DNA of 64,000 nt from Parvibaculum sp. (lineage in GTDB: Bacteria; Pseudomonadota; Alphaproteobacteria; Parvibaculales; Parvibaculaceae), in contig NZ_JAUSBV010000002.1 in assembly GCF_030651915.1 (NCBI RefSeq), forward strand, positions 510,414 to 574,413, read 5' to 3'. Below, in pieces: positions 1 through 8,818 of this stretch. A program made the position numbers and the translations under genes. The notes beneath the pieces are model-generated. The model had not been told where the DNA came from. It saw only the letters and a program-made list of their open reading frames with translations, and made no database searches. Numbering within the stretch: position 1 is the stretch's first letter; the number at the start of each line of letters is the position of its first letter.

Positions 1-235
1 TCTCGATGTCGCGCCGAGCGTTGCGAATTTTCTATTGATCGGTTTCCCGGATGAAACGGGCCGCCGTGCCGGCGACGCCGACAGCTTTCTGATGCAGCGC
101 GGTCTCATCCTGCGCCAGATGGTTTCCTACGGCCTGCCCAACCATCTGCGCCTTTCCGTGGGCACCGAAGAGGCAAACCGGCTGGTTGTCGCCGCGCTTG
201 CCGACTTCATGCGCCGCAAGGGAGGTGTCGCATGA
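1..235 (+). CDS. hisC: histidinol-phosphate aminotransferase, C-terminal fragment
   Basis: Open from the left edge (reading frame begins at base 2) to TGA at 233-235, so only the last 77 codons are present. The end of the protein, with a segment reading [19 protein letters not shown] followed by a short helical tail, is the C-terminal small domain of HisC-type PLP aminotransferases, where the Arg of the LRLSVGT stretch contacts the substrate carboxylate. The stop overlaps the start of tyrA (ATGA), so the two are translationally coupled. A HisC-like enzyme beside tyrA is common in alphaproteobacteria and may serve both histidine and aromatic amino acid transamination; this dual role is inference. 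Confidence 0.85.
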   Translation, partial: LDVAPSVANFLLIGFPDETGRRAGDADSFLMQRGLILRQMVSYGLPNHLRLSVGTEEANRLVVAALADFMRRKGGVA

Positions 236-1182
236 GTGGCGGCATGCTTTTTGACCGCGTGGCATTGATCGGTCTCGGTCTCATCGGCGGCTCGCTTGGC
301 CATGCGATGAAACGCGGTGGCCTTGCTGGCCATATTTCCGGCCATGCGCGCTCGGCGGCGACGCGCGCGCGGGCGCTGGAGATCGGATTCATCGACAGCG
401 GCCATGAAACAGCGGCTGCGGCGGTGAAGGACGCCGACCTCGTCGTTATCTGCACACCCGTCGGTGCGCTTTCGGCGGTCGCCGCCGAGATCGAACCGGC
501 GCTCAAGAAAGGGGCCATCGTCACCGATGTCGGCTCGGTCAAGGTCGCGGTCATTCGCGATGTCGGCCCGCATATTCCGGGTGGTGTTCATTTCATCCCG
601 GGACATCCGATTGCCGGTACCGAGGAATCGGGACCCAATGCCGGCTTTGCCGAACTCTTCGACGGCCGCTGGTGCATCCTGACGCCAGTGCCCGGCGCCG
701 ATACGCAAGCCGTCGAGAAACTGACCGAATTCTGGTCCGCCTGCGGTTCGAATGTTGATATCATGGAGCCGCGTCACCACGATCTCGTTCTGGCGATCGT
801 CAGCCATCTGCCGCATATCATCGCCTACAACATCGTCGGCACGGCAAGTGATCTCGAAACGGTGACACAATCCGAAGTCATCAAGTATTCGGCTTCGGGT
901 TTCCGCGATTTCACGCGTCTTGCGGCCTCCGATCCGACCATGTGGCGTGACGTCTGCCTGAACAACCGTGAGCCGATCCTCGAAATGCTGGGACGTTTCT
1001 CGGAAGATTTGACGGCGTTGCAACGCGCGATCCGCTGGGGCGACGGCGATGTGCTGTTCGATCTCTTTACGCGGACGCGTGCCATTCGCCGTTCGATCAT
1101 CGATGCGGGACAGGATTCGCCGATGCCGAATTTCGGCCGTACACAGACCCATGCGAAGCCAGATATCAAGGACGATCAGTAA
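232..1182 (+). CDS. tyrA: prephenate/arogenate dehydrogenase
   Basis: A 316-aa NAD(P)-dependent dehydrogenase of tyrosine biosynthesis, oxidatively decarboxylating prephenate or arogenate. The N-terminus carries the Rossmann glycine motif GLGLIGGS (about residues 12-19), and the family signature [11 protein letters not shown] lies near residue 125. There is no fused chorismate mutase or ACT domain, and the length is usual for the single-domain form in alphaproteobacteria. It starts inside the hisC stop codon. The 3' end overlaps the convergent DUF2125 gene by 7 nt. Which of the two substrates is preferred cannot be read from the sequence. Confidence 0.93.
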   Translation: MSGGMLFDRVALIGLGLIGGSLGHAMKRGGLAGHISGHARSAATRARALEIGFIDSGHETAAAAVKDADLVVICTPVGALSAVAAEIEPALKKGAIVTDVGSVKVAVIRDVGPHIPGGVHFIPGHPIAGTEESGPNAGFAELFDGRWCILTPVPGADTQAVEKLTEFWSACGSNVDIMEPRHHDLVLAIVSHLPHIIAYNIVGTASDLETVTQSEVIKYSASGFRDFTRLAASDPTMWRDVCLNNREPILEMLGRFSEDLTALQRAIRWGDGDVLFDLFTRTRAIRRSIIDAGQDSPMPNFGRTQTHAKPDIKDDQ

Positions 1183-2258
1183 AGCGGCGAGAGCCGCGCG
1201 ATGGCGAGCGGCCCGAGATAGAGTCGGCCGTCGTTCATGCTGACCGGCACGCGCACCCGGCCCGGCTCACCCCCCTGAAATTGAGAGATCAGTAAAAGAC
1301 CCGCCAGCGCGATGCGCGCTTCCCGTTCCTGCACCAGTCCGTCTCTTACCAGCGCGTCGAGCAGGCCTTCGAAATCGGCGATCTCGGTGTCGAAACGCCC
1401 TTGCGGGCGGTTTGCGTCATCGAGCGTCACTTCGCCACGTGCGGTCATGTCGAGCGGACCCCATTGGACAATCAAATCGGAGATCGCCAGTGCGCCGCCG
1501 GCAACACGCCAGCGTTCGAACTGTTCCACCGCGCTGATCCGTTCGATGTTTGGCAGGTTACGCGCCCGCGCCTGCACCACGATCTTCCGAATTTCGGGGC
1601 CGAGCGTGAGAACTTTCTGATCGAGGTCGATCACAATGGTGTCCGCCTGAAATGCCACGTCGTAGTCAGCCACTTCCTCCGGCGCTGGCCGCATATGAAG
1701 TTGCAGCCGCCCGGCGTCGATGCGGTCGCGCGCGCCATCGGCGCCGCGTTGGTGATCTGCTTCGACGTCTTCGATGTCGATTGCGAGGCGGCCGAAAGGC
1801 GCGTCCGTCACGTCGACATAGCTGCCCCACGCCCCTTTCATCGACGCGCGGAGAATATTTTCGGCAGGTCGCGCCATCGACAGGTCGAGATAGCGCAGCT
1901 CCTGCGCGCCGCGGAGATTGACGATGACATGACGCAGATTGTGCGGAAGCAGCGCAATCTCGGCTGCCTCCCCCTTCCATGTCCAGGCTTCGGGCGTTTC
2001 TGGTGCGCCGGCCTCCGGTGCGGCAAAGCGCGCCTCAATGCGGTAGGGAAACCCGCCCAATGACAATTCATGCCAGCCAACGACGAGGCCCCGTTCGGGA
2101 TTGGCCTCGAAACGCTCCAGCGCTGTGCGTATTTCGCGCGAAACGGATATCCAATAGACCGCATAGACAGCAATGAGCAAGACGATGGCGATCGTCGGCG
2201 CAAAAATGTGCCAGCGGCGGGGCCGGGGCGGGCCCATGTCGGTTGTCGGTTCTGTCAT
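1176..2258 (-). CDS. DUF2125 domain-containing protein
   Basis: A 360-aa protein with one N-terminal membrane anchor (about residues 15-35, preceded by basic residues) and a long extracytoplasmic beta-rich region, matching the DUF2125 family found in alphaproteobacteria. A segment of the WHELSLGGFPYR type (near residue 63) is the part most typical of the family. No enzymatic motif is visible and the function is unknown; an envelope role is inferred only from topology. It is convergent with tyrA, sharing 7 nt at the stops. Confidence 0.8.
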   Translation of the reverse strand: MTEPTTDMGPPRPRRWHIFAPTIAIVLLIAVYAVYWISVSREIRTALERFEANPERGLVVGWHELSLGGFPYRIEARFAAPEAGAPETPEAWTWKGEAAEIALLPHNLRHVIVNLRGAQELRYLDLSMARPAENILRASMKGAWGSYVDVTDAPFGRLAIDIEDVEADHQRGADGARDRIDAGRLQLHMRPAPEEVADYDVAFQADTIVIDLDQKVLTLGPEIRKIVVQARARNLPNIERISAVEQFERWRVAGGALAISDLIVQWGPLDMTARGEVTLDDANRPQGRFDTEIADFEGLLDALVRDGLVQEREARIALAGLLLISQFQGGEPGRVRVPVSMNDGRLYLGPLAIARLSPLY

Positions 2259-2299
2259 CTTGCTTCTAAAGTGTGGCCGCGCGATGGAGTGCCGCCAGC

Positions 2300-2848
2300 A
2301 TGAAGGATTTCTGGGTCTTTGGATACGGGTCGCTGATGTGGCGGCCGGGCTTCGAGCATGAAGAGCGGCAGCCGGCGTTGCTCAGAGGCTATCACCGGTC
2401 CTTCTGTGTCTACAGCCATGTTCATCGCGGCACGCCGGAAAGGCCGGGTCTCGTTTTCGGACTCGATGCGGGTGGTGCCTGCCGGGGTGTCGCCTTCCGC
2501 ATTGCCGCCGCGCGGGCCGAAGAAACGCGGCGCTATTTGCAGGCGCGCGAGCAGGTGACGCTGGTCTACAAGGACGTCACGAAGCGGGTTGAACTTGCCG
2601 GAGATGGACGCCGGGTCGATGCGCTTTGCTTCGTCGTCGACCGTGCGCATGCTCAATATGCCGGACGGCTGCCCTTCGAGGATCAGGTACGGCTGATCGC
2701 CGAGGGCGAGGGACGCTCGGGAAAGAACCCCGACTATCTGGAAAGCACGGTGCGCCATCTCGACGAGGCGGGTGTTCCTGACGCGCAGCTCAGCCAGCTC
2801 TGGCGCGCCGTAGAGCAGCGTCTGCATCGATCTCCGGCGTGCCGGTGA
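2300..2848 (+). CDS. gamma-glutamylcyclotransferase, ChaC-like
   Basis: A 182-aa protein that begins with the ChaC/GGCT substrate-binding loop VFGYGSLMW (residues 5-13). It also carries the late ChaC pattern GRSGKNPDYL near residue 143. ChaC proteins cleave glutathione to 5-oxoproline and Cys-Gly in the cytosol. The ATG at 2300 is chosen over an in-frame GTG at 2273 because GGAG at 2286-2289 is well placed and the family begins directly before the FGYGSL motif. The 3' end overlaps the convergent YcaQ-like gene by 59 nt, an unusually deep coding overlap. Confidence 0.88.
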   Translation: MKDFWVFGYGSLMWRPGFEHEERQPALLRGYHRSFCVYSHVHRGTPERPGLVFGLDAGGACRGVAFRIAAARAEETRRYLQAREQVTLVYKDVTKRVELAGDGRRVDALCFVVDRAHAQYAGRLPFEDQVRLIAEGEGRSGKNPDYLESTVRHLDEAGVPDAQLSQLWRAVEQRLHRSPACR

Positions 2849-4001
2849 AACGCGCGAGCTCCGTCAGTGCTCGGCGGATGCCGGCCTCGCGGGCTTTCGT
2901 CAGCTTGATACCGGGTTCGTTCCAGAAACCCTTTACTTCCAGCTTTCCCTCGGCACGATGCGCCTTCACGTCGGCACGGCCGATGAAGCGGTCGCCCTCA
3001 AGCAGCGGCAGCACATAATAGCCGTAGCGGCGTTTCTTCTCCGGCACGAAGACCTCGATGCGGTAATCGAAGCCGAACAGGCGCATTGCGCGCGCACGGT
3101 CGCGGATCGCCGGGTCGAAGGGCGAGAGAAAGCGTGTTGTGGCTGGCGGCTCCGGTGCCTCGGCGATATGCGCCTCAATGCCGGGCAGGGCGAGGGCCTT
3201 GCGGATCGCGCCGTCCACATCCTCGATCGCGACTTCGACGACCGTGCCCTGTTTCAACGCCTGCGCGGCCCATGCCCTCGCCTTGTCGATCGGGACGAGG
3301 CGCCAGAAGGCGGCGATTTCCAGCGGCGTTGCAAAACCAAGTCGTGCCAATGCCGCGCTGCAGAGAAAATCGGTCGAGGCCGCAAGGCTCGGGTGTTCGC
3401 GCCGTGCGTCCTCGGGGATCACCCGCTCGGCGAGGTCGTAGACCTTCTCGAAGCCCTCGCGCCGGGCGATCGCCAGTTCGCCGGTGCGCCAGAGCGTCTC
3501 AAGCGCAGTCTTGGAGGGACCCCAACCCCACCACGAACCCTTGCCCTTGTCCTCGAAGTCGCGTGCCATCACGGGGCCGTCGCGGCGGATGCGGGCGCGC
3601 ACCTTGCGGATGACATTCACGCCGTCGGGGCCGATGCGCTCCTGCCAGCGCGGATTCTCTTCGATCCGCTTCTTCGCGGCGGCAAAGCGATGCCGCCAAT
3701 GCGGATAGAACGCCATCGGGATCAGCGAGGCGTCATGCGTCCAGTGCTCGAAAAGGTCGCGGCGTTGGTGATGAAGATCGGTCAGATGTTCGCGGCGGTA
3801 GCCGGGTGCGCGCGAAAAGAGGATCAGGTGATGGGCGCGTTCGACCGTGTTGATCGAATCGAGTTGCACGAAGCCCAGATGCTTCACCAGTTCGAGTGTG
3901 CGGTCGGCGCAAAATTCGGGCGCCGCCGGCGCGCTCAAGGCGTGGCGTTCGAGAAAGAGGCGCCGCGCATTCGCGTTGGAAATGGGGAGTGGTGCCGGCA
4001 T
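2790..4001 (-). CDS. winged-helix DNA glycosylase, YcaQ/AlkX-like
   Basis: A 403-aa member of the YcaQ (HTH_42) family. The characterised relatives E. coli YcaQ and Streptomyces AlkZ are DNA glycosylases that unhook interstrand crosslinks. The family catalytic motif appears here as Q-L-D (residues 46-48, in GFVQLDSIN), which resembles the QxD form of YcaQ/AlkX rather than the QxQ form of AlkZ. The WTHDAS stretch near residue 87 and the C-terminal beta domain are also typical. The start codon overlaps the stop of the upstream VOC gene by one base (TGATG), so the two are probably co-transcribed. A DNA-repair role is inferred from the family. Confidence 0.82.
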   Translation of the reverse strand: MPAPLPISNANARRLFLERHALSAPAAPEFCADRTLELVKHLGFVQLDSINTVERAHHLILFSRAPGYRREHLTDLHHQRRDLFEHWTHDASLIPMAFYPHWRHRFAAAKKRIEENPRWQERIGPDGVNVIRKVRARIRRDGPVMARDFEDKGKGSWWGWGPSKTALETLWRTGELAIARREGFEKVYDLAERVIPEDARREHPSLAASTDFLCSAALARLGFATPLEIAAFWRLVPIDKARAWAAQALKQGTVVEVAIEDVDGAIRKALALPGIEAHIAEAPEPPATTRFLSPFDPAIRDRARAMRLFGFDYRIEVFVPEKKRRYGYYVLPLLEGDRFIGRADVKAHRAEGKLEVKGFWNEPGIKLTKAREAGIRRALTELARFTGTPEIDADAALRRARAG

Positions 4002-4438
4002 CAGATGTGCGAAAGGCCGGGATTGTCGCGCGGTTCGTAGACGAGTTCCAGCTTCAACCCGTCGGGATCCGCGAACATCACGGCGTAGTAGCCGTCGCCA
4101 TATTCGGGATAGTCGGCAGGCGGGTCGAGCACGGTCGCGCCGATTTCGATCAGCAGCGCATGAAGCCGGTCGACATCGTCGCGGTTTTCGGCGATCCAGG
4201 CGACGTGATGCAGGCCCGGCGAATAGCGGTCGTGGATGCGGTCTGCGTTCGGCCCTTCGGCCTTGAAGATGCCGATCGACGGTAGCCGGTCGGCCGCGCC
4301 AGTATGTTCCCAGTCGAAGCCGCGCGCGTCCTCGCGCAGGCGCCGATAGCCGATGAAGCCCAGCACCGCGTCATAGAACCAGGCGGACGCCCAGGGGTCT
4401 TTGACCGTCAGATCGATATGATGGATGAAGCCGCGCAT
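4001..4438 (-). CDS. VOC (glyoxalase/dioxygenase) superfamily protein
   Basis: A 145-aa single vicinal-oxygen-chelate fold protein. It opens with FIHHIDLTVKD (beta strand with a likely metal-binding His) and contains the second-half pattern GLHHVAWIAENRDDVD, followed by YAVMFADPDGLKLELVYEP with a likely Glu ligand near residue 135. These are the usual two beta-alpha-beta-beta-beta modules. The substrate is not predictable. It sits directly upstream of, and overlaps by 1 nt, the YcaQ-like gene. Confidence 0.85.
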   Translation of the reverse strand: MRGFIHHIDLTVKDPWASAWFYDAVLGFIGYRRLREDARGFDWEHTGAADRLPSIGIFKAEGPNADRIHDRYSPGLHHVAWIAENRDDVDRLHALLIEIGATVLDPPADYPEYGDGYYAVMFADPDGLKLELVYEPRDNPGLSHI

Positions 4439-4524
4439 GCCAATCCGTCGTGTGTCAGTTATAGTTGCGGGCTACAACAAGTCTTGACCTCAGAGCAACG
4501 AAAACTCGTGATGTGGAGACTCAC

Positions 4525-4800
4525 ATGGCCCTTTCGAATGTTTTGAGCCTGATTGTCTTCGTGGTAATTCTGCTGTTTTTCTTTAGATATGGAGTTGTTC
4601 ATCTCGCCTTAGAGTTGCGGTTTTATCGCGACAACAAGTGGGACTTCGGGAAAGACAGTGGTGTTTCTGTGGTCGGCGGCTTGAGGATGTTGTTTGGCGA
4701 TCGATATCTCAGCCGAGGCGTGCACAAGCTTTTTTGTCTCTCTTTTCTGTCGTTCCTCTTTGTCGTGATGATGCTCTGGTGGATGAACGGCCTACTTTGA
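4525..4800 (+). CDS. small two-helix membrane protein, unknown
   Basis: A 91-aa protein not recognised as a known family. The ATG at 4525 is chosen over an in-frame upstream start at 4465 because GGAG (4514-4517) precedes it at normal spacing. It has a strongly hydrophobic first helix (about residues 5-22) and a second one near the C-terminus (about 68-88), with a basic, aromatic middle segment. The gene is richer in A and T than its neighbours, and convergent with nrdJ, whose stop lies 30 nt away. It could be acquired or simply poorly conserved. Confidence 0.6.
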   Translation: MALSNVLSLIVFVVILLFFFRYGVVHLALELRFYRDNKWDFGKDSGVSVVGGLRMLFGDRYLSRGVHKLFCLSFLSFLFVVMMLWWMNGLL

Positions 4801-4829
4801 GCGTTCGTCTTGACCGAAGAGATACAAGC

Positions 4830-7151
4830 TTAACTGCATTTCGAAAAGCCGCAGGAGGTGCAGGTTTCGCAGCCTTCCTGCCGCACCATGCCGCGTTCGC
4901 CACAGCGCGGGCAGCCCTTGAGACGTGTCATCGTCGGATCGCCGCCTTCGCTCGGCGGGCGCTCGCCGGCCACCGCGCGCAGGGCTTCCGTCACGGGCCG
5001 ACCATCCTTTGCTGCAATGAAGCCGGTGTCGATCATGTGCTGCTCGATCACTTCGCCGATGGCGGCCAGGAGGCTCGGCACATAGCGGCCCTTCATCCAT
5101 GAACCGCCGCGCGGGTCGAACACCGCCTTCAATTCCTCGACCACGAAGGTCACATCGCCGCCACGGCGGAAGACGGCCGAGATCATGCGCGTCAGCGCCA
5201 CCGTCCAGGCGTAGTGCTCCATGTTCTTCGAGTTGATGAAAATCTCGAAGGGCCGCCGGCGTCCGTCCTGCAATATGTCGTTGATGGTGATGTAGATCGC
5301 GTGGTCGCTTTCGGGCCATTGCAGTTTGTAGGTGAAGCCCGGCAGCACCGTTTCGCGCTCCAGCGGCTTCGACATATAGACGACGCCGTCCTTTTCGTAG
5401 ATTTCATGCGCGGCGGGTGCGGCGAGCGGAAGTGCGGATTGCGCGGTTTCTTTTGGTGTCTCGTCGAGGGAAAGGACCGAGCCGCGCACTTCGCTCGGGC
5501 GATAGGTGGTGCAGCCTTTAAGGCCTTGCTCATAGGCGGTAGTGTAGATGTCCTTGAAGGCATCGAAGGAAATATCGGCCGGCACGTTGATCGTCTTCGA
5601 GATCGAGCTGTCGACGTAATCCTGAACGGCGGCCTGAACCGCGATGTGATCGGCCGGCAGAAGTTCCTGTGCGTTGACGAAATAATCCGGCAACGCCGTC
5701 TCGGCGCCGAAAATTTCACGGAACTTTTCGACCGCATAGTCCTCGACGCGTTCTTCCCGCCGCGTGCCGTCGGGCAGCAGCACCTTGCGCGTATAGCTGT
5801 AGGCGAAAACGGGTTCGATGCCCGAGGAGACATTGCCGGCAAAGAGCGAAATCGTGCCGGTCGGTGCGATCGAGGTGACGAGCGCATTGCGGATGCCGTG
5901 TTCCGCGATGGCATCGCGTACATCCTTGTCGAGCGCTGCAATGGTCTCGCCGGCGAGATAGGCGTCGGCGACGAACAGCGGGAAGGGGCCTTTTTCCTTC
6001 GCGATGTCGACCGAGGCGAGATAGGCGGCGCGCGACAGCGCTTTCATCCAAGTGCGGATCAGCTTCAGCGAGGGCTGCGAGCCATAGCGCGCGCGGCACA
6101 TGATCAGCGCGTCGGCGAGCCCCGTCACGCCGAGGCCGATGCGGCGCTTCGCCTGCGCCTCGTGGCGCTGCTCAGGCAGCGGGAAGCGCGACACGTCGAC
6201 CACATTGTCCATCGCACGCACGGCTACACGCACAAGATTGGCAAGCTCAGCCTCGTCGATGCGCGCCTTGTCAGTGAAGGGTTCCTTCACCAGGGCGGCG
6301 AGATTGATTGAGCCGAGCAGACAGGCGCCATAAGGCGGCAGCGGCTGCTCGCCGCACGGATTAGTCGCGTGGATCGTCTCGGCGTAATAGAGATTGTTGC
6401 GGGCGTTGATGCGGTCGATGAAGATGACGCCGGGTTCGGCCCAGGCAAAGGTCGCGGCGATGATCTTGTCCCAGAGCGCGCGTGCCTTCAGCGTCTTGTA
6501 AACCGCGCCGCCGAAAACGAGATTCCAGTCGGCATCCGCCTTCACCGCGGCCATGAAGGCGTCGCTGACCAGCACCGAGAGGTTGAACATCGTCAGGCGG
6601 CCGGGCTCCTGCTTTGCCTCGATGAAGGCCTCGATATCCGGATGGTCGCAAGCCATCGTTGCCATCATGGCGCCGCGGCGTGAGCCCGCCGACATGATGG
6701 TACGGCACATCGCGTCCCAGACGTCCATGAAGGAGAGGGGGCCGGACGCATCCGCGCCAACGCCCATCACCGGCGCGCCTTTCGGGCGCAGCGTCGAGAA
6801 ATCGTAGCCGATGCCGCCGCCCTGCTGCATGGTCAGCGCGGCTTCCTTCAGATTTTCGAAGATACCGGCCATCGTGTCGGGGATTTCGCCCATCACGAAG
6901 CAATTGAACAGCGTCACGTCGCGCCCTGTCCCCGCGCCGGCCAGGATGCGGCCGGCGGGGAGGAAGCGGAAGCCGGCCATCGCCTCGCGGAAATGTTCGG
7001 CCCAGGCGTCGCGTGCCTCCGGCGCCTCGGCTTCTGCGAGTGCCCGGGCGACACGGGTCCATGTGTCCGCGACCGTCAGGTCGGCGGGCGTCCCGTCCGC
7101 CTTGTGCAGGCGGTATTTCATATCCCAGATCTGTTCGGCGATGCTCTTCAT
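4830..7151 (-). CDS. nrdJ: adenosylcobalamin-dependent ribonucleotide reductase (class II)
   Basis: A 773-aa class II RNR that reduces ribonucleotides to deoxyribonucleotides using a thiyl radical generated from coenzyme B12, independent of oxygen. The active-site block NPCGEQPLP is at 264-272: C266 is the expected thiyl-radical residue and N264/E268 its partners. C84 (LFNCFVMG) and C277 (GACLLGSINL) are the expected redox pair. The C-terminus is Cys-rich (GCPRC and CTSCGFSKC within the last 30 residues), typical of shuttle/zinc tails. It is the compact form (about 770 aa) rather than the 1,200-aa form common in Rhizobiales. The 120-bp upstream gap (7152-7271) is AT-rich and likely holds its promoter. 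Coenzyme supply could come from the adenosyltransferase at 22.3 kb. Confidence 0.95.
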   Translation of the reverse strand: MKSIAEQIWDMKYRLHKADGTPADLTVADTWTRVARALAEAEAPEARDAWAEHFREAMAGFRFLPAGRILAGAGTGRDVTLFNCFVMGEIPDTMAGIFENLKEAALTMQQGGGIGYDFSTLRPKGAPVMGVGADASGPLSFMDVWDAMCRTIMSAGSRRGAMMATMACDHPDIEAFIEAKQEPGRLTMFNLSVLVSDAFMAAVKADADWNLVFGGAVYKTLKARALWDKIIAATFAWAEPGVIFIDRINARNNLYYAETIHATNPCGEQPLPPYGACLLGSINLAALVKEPFTDKARIDEAELANLVRVAVRAMDNVVDVSRFPLPEQRHEAQAKRRIGLGVTGLADALIMCRARYGSQPSLKLIRTWMKALSRAAYLASVDIAKEKGPFPLFVADAYLAGETIAALDKDVRDAIAEHGIRNALVTSIAPTGTISLFAGNVSSGIEPVFAYSYTRKVLLPDGTRREERVEDYAVEKFREIFGAETALPDYFVNAQELLPADHIAVQAAVQDYVDSSISKTINVPADISFDAFKDIYTTAYEQGLKGCTTYRPSEVRGSVLSLDETPKETAQSALPLAAPAAHEIYEKDGVVYMSKPLERETVLPGFTYKLQWPESDHAIYITINDILQDGRRRPFEIFINSKNMEHYAWTVALTRMISAVFRRGGDVTFVVEELKAVFDPRGGSWMKGRYVPSLLAAIGEVIEQHMIDTGFIAAKDGRPVTEALRAVAGERPPSEGGDPTMTRLKGCPRCGERGMVRQEGCETCTSCGFSKCS

Positions 7152-7271
7152 GGGGGCAGCCTAGGCGTGGCTCGGGCGCAAATCAATGTTCTTGGTTTGT
7201 ACGTAAATTATCCACAAGGCAACCTAGAACAAGATATTGAAAAACAGGATAAATTGGAGTTTTCCCCGGTT

Positions 7272-8021
7272 TCAACGTGTCGAGTCGGGATGTTTTTCCA
7301 CATGGCTTCCGGCGCGTTCGGCTTCGGCGAGAAGGCGTCCGGCCGCCGCTTCGACGCGGGTCTCCAGCGTCTCCATGAAACTCTTGCGGTCGAGGCCGGC
7401 CGGGATCGGCTCCAGAAATTCGACAATGATGGTGCCGGGGCGACGCAGGAAGCCGCGCCGGCCCCAGAAGAGGCCGGAATTCACGGCTGCGGGCACGCAG
7501 GGCACGTCCAGCTGGCGATAGAGCGCGGCGACACCCGGCTTGTAGTCGAGTTTGCTGCCCGGCGCGCTGCGCGTGCCTTCGGGGAAAATCACGATCGGGC
7601 GCTTTTCGGCGAGTGCCGCCTTGCCCTGCGCAATCAGGCGGCGGATCGCTTGCGAGCCGGCGCCGCGGTCGATGGCAATCATGCGGGCTTTCTGCGCATA
7701 CCAGCCATAAAACGGAATCCACAAGAGCTCGCGCTTCAGTACCATCGCGGGCCGGTCGAGGATGGCGGTCATCGCGATGGTGTCCCACATCGACTGATGC
7801 TTGGACGCGACGAGCACCGCGCCCTCCGGCAGCGTTCCCCGCACTTCGTAGTTTGTACCGGCCAGAACGCGCAGCAGCCGAAGTGTCGTGTGCGACCACC
7901 AGCGGATCGCACCATGGGTGAAACGGCGCGGCATGAGGAGGGCGGGCGTCACAGAAATCACGGCGACGACCGACATTGTGTAGAAAGCGAGATTGAAGGC
8001 GGCGGAACGGAGCCAGAGCAA
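7272..8021 (-). CDS. plsC: 1-acyl-sn-glycerol-3-phosphate acyltransferase
   Basis: A 249-aa membrane-associated lysophosphatidic acid acyltransferase of phospholipid synthesis. Block I HQSMWD (75-80) is the catalytic HX4D motif and FPEGTR (146-151) is the glycerol-phosphate binding block III. The N-terminal 30 residues are hydrophobic and likely anchor it in the inner membrane. It follows the YdcF-like gene by 28 nt on the same strand, in a group running ftsE-ftsX-ydcF-plsC. Confidence 0.92.
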   Translation of the reverse strand: MLWLRSAAFNLAFYTMSVVAVISVTPALLMPRRFTHGAIRWWSHTTLRLLRVLAGTNYEVRGTLPEGAVLVASKHQSMWDTIAMTAILDRPAMVLKRELLWIPFYGWYAQKARMIAIDRGAGSQAIRRLIAQGKAALAEKRPIVIFPEGTRSAPGSKLDYKPGVAALYRQLDVPCVPAAVNSGLFWGRRGFLRRPGTIIVEFLEPIPAGLDRKSFMETLETRVEAAAGRLLAEAERAGSHVEKHPDSTR

Positions 8022-8049
8022 GGATGAGGTCCTTTACGCGGAAGGCCGT

Positions 8050-8706
8050 TCAGGACGGCATGGAAGACTGGCGATAGGCCAGCGCGAGCAGAAACTTTGT
8101 ATATTCGGAAACCAGCAGCCGCGTGGTGCCGGGATAGGCCCACCAGCCGTCGAGGTGCAGCGTGTCCTGGAAGACCGGGTAGGCGACGATTTCGACCGTC
8201 GGCATGGCACGGCTCAGTTCCAGCCGCGCACGGGGAAGATGGTAGGTGCTGGTGACGAGGATCACCGAGCGGTAATCGTTGCGCCGGACCCACTCGGCGG
8301 TCTCGGCCGCGTTACCGATGGTGTTCTCGGCCATCCGCCCGAGGTCGACGCAGCAGTCGAATTTGTCCGCCTCGCCCGGCACGATGTTCTTCAGCGATAT
8401 GGGGGTCACGTCAGGATGCACGCCGGTGATCAGCAACCGCGTGCCCTTGCCCTCGTCGAGCAGCCGGTAGGCGACGGTGATGCGGTCGGGTCCGCCGGTC
8501 AACGCAACGATGCCGTCGGAAACCGGTATCTCAGCGGGCGGTGTGCGGTGGAGTTCGGCCGTGAAGAGAAAAAAACCGCCGACATAGGCAACTGCCAGAA
8601 GCGCCGCAAGACCCGCAGCGATACGGATGATGTGCTGTCCGGCTCCTCGCCGCAGTGTGCCGCTGGCCTTCATATTTGCGTTTGTCGCCATCGATCTCGT
8701 CATCAT
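8050..8706 (-). CDS. YdcF/SanA-family (DUF218) membrane protein
   Basis: A DUF218 protein: an N-terminal transmembrane helix followed by a domain containing DGIVALTGGPDRI, LLITGVHP and VTSTYHLPRA, the usual YdcF-like blocks. Family members act in cell-envelope or vancomycin-exclusion functions, mostly undefined. Two adjacent ATGs at 8706/8703 are preceded by GTGGAAG. An ATG at 8742 would add 12 residues, and ATGs at 8691 and 8673 are also possible, so the start is uncertain. It lies between ftsX and plsC on the same strand. Confidence 0.8.
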   Translation of the reverse strand: MMTRSMATNANMKASGTLRRGAGQHIIRIAAGLAALLAVAYVGGFFLFTAELHRTPPAEIPVSDGIVALTGGPDRITVAYRLLDEGKGTRLLITGVHPDVTPISLKNIVPGEADKFDCCVDLGRMAENTIGNAAETAEWVRRNDYRSVILVTSTYHLPRARLELSRAMPTVEIVAYPVFQDTLHLDGWWAYPGTTRLLVSEYTKFLLALAYRQSSMPS

Positions 8707-8818
8707 GCTTCCACGCCCAGACCAGCGCCATCGGCGCCTCATCTGGGGGCAAGTCTAGCACAGGCAGTCAGGCTCCGGCATATGGCAAGCTGGAGGCAGG
8801 CGCCCGCATGCTGGTGCC

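Noticed and set aside
127-1152. 341-codon minus-strand open frame over tyrA
   Set aside because: Antisense shadow of tyrA without recognisable protein features.
7152-7271. NrdR-box-like or B12-riboswitch-like signals upstream of nrdJ
   Set aside because: AT-rich and promoter-like, but no convincing NrdR palindrome pair and no B12-box could be made out by eye.
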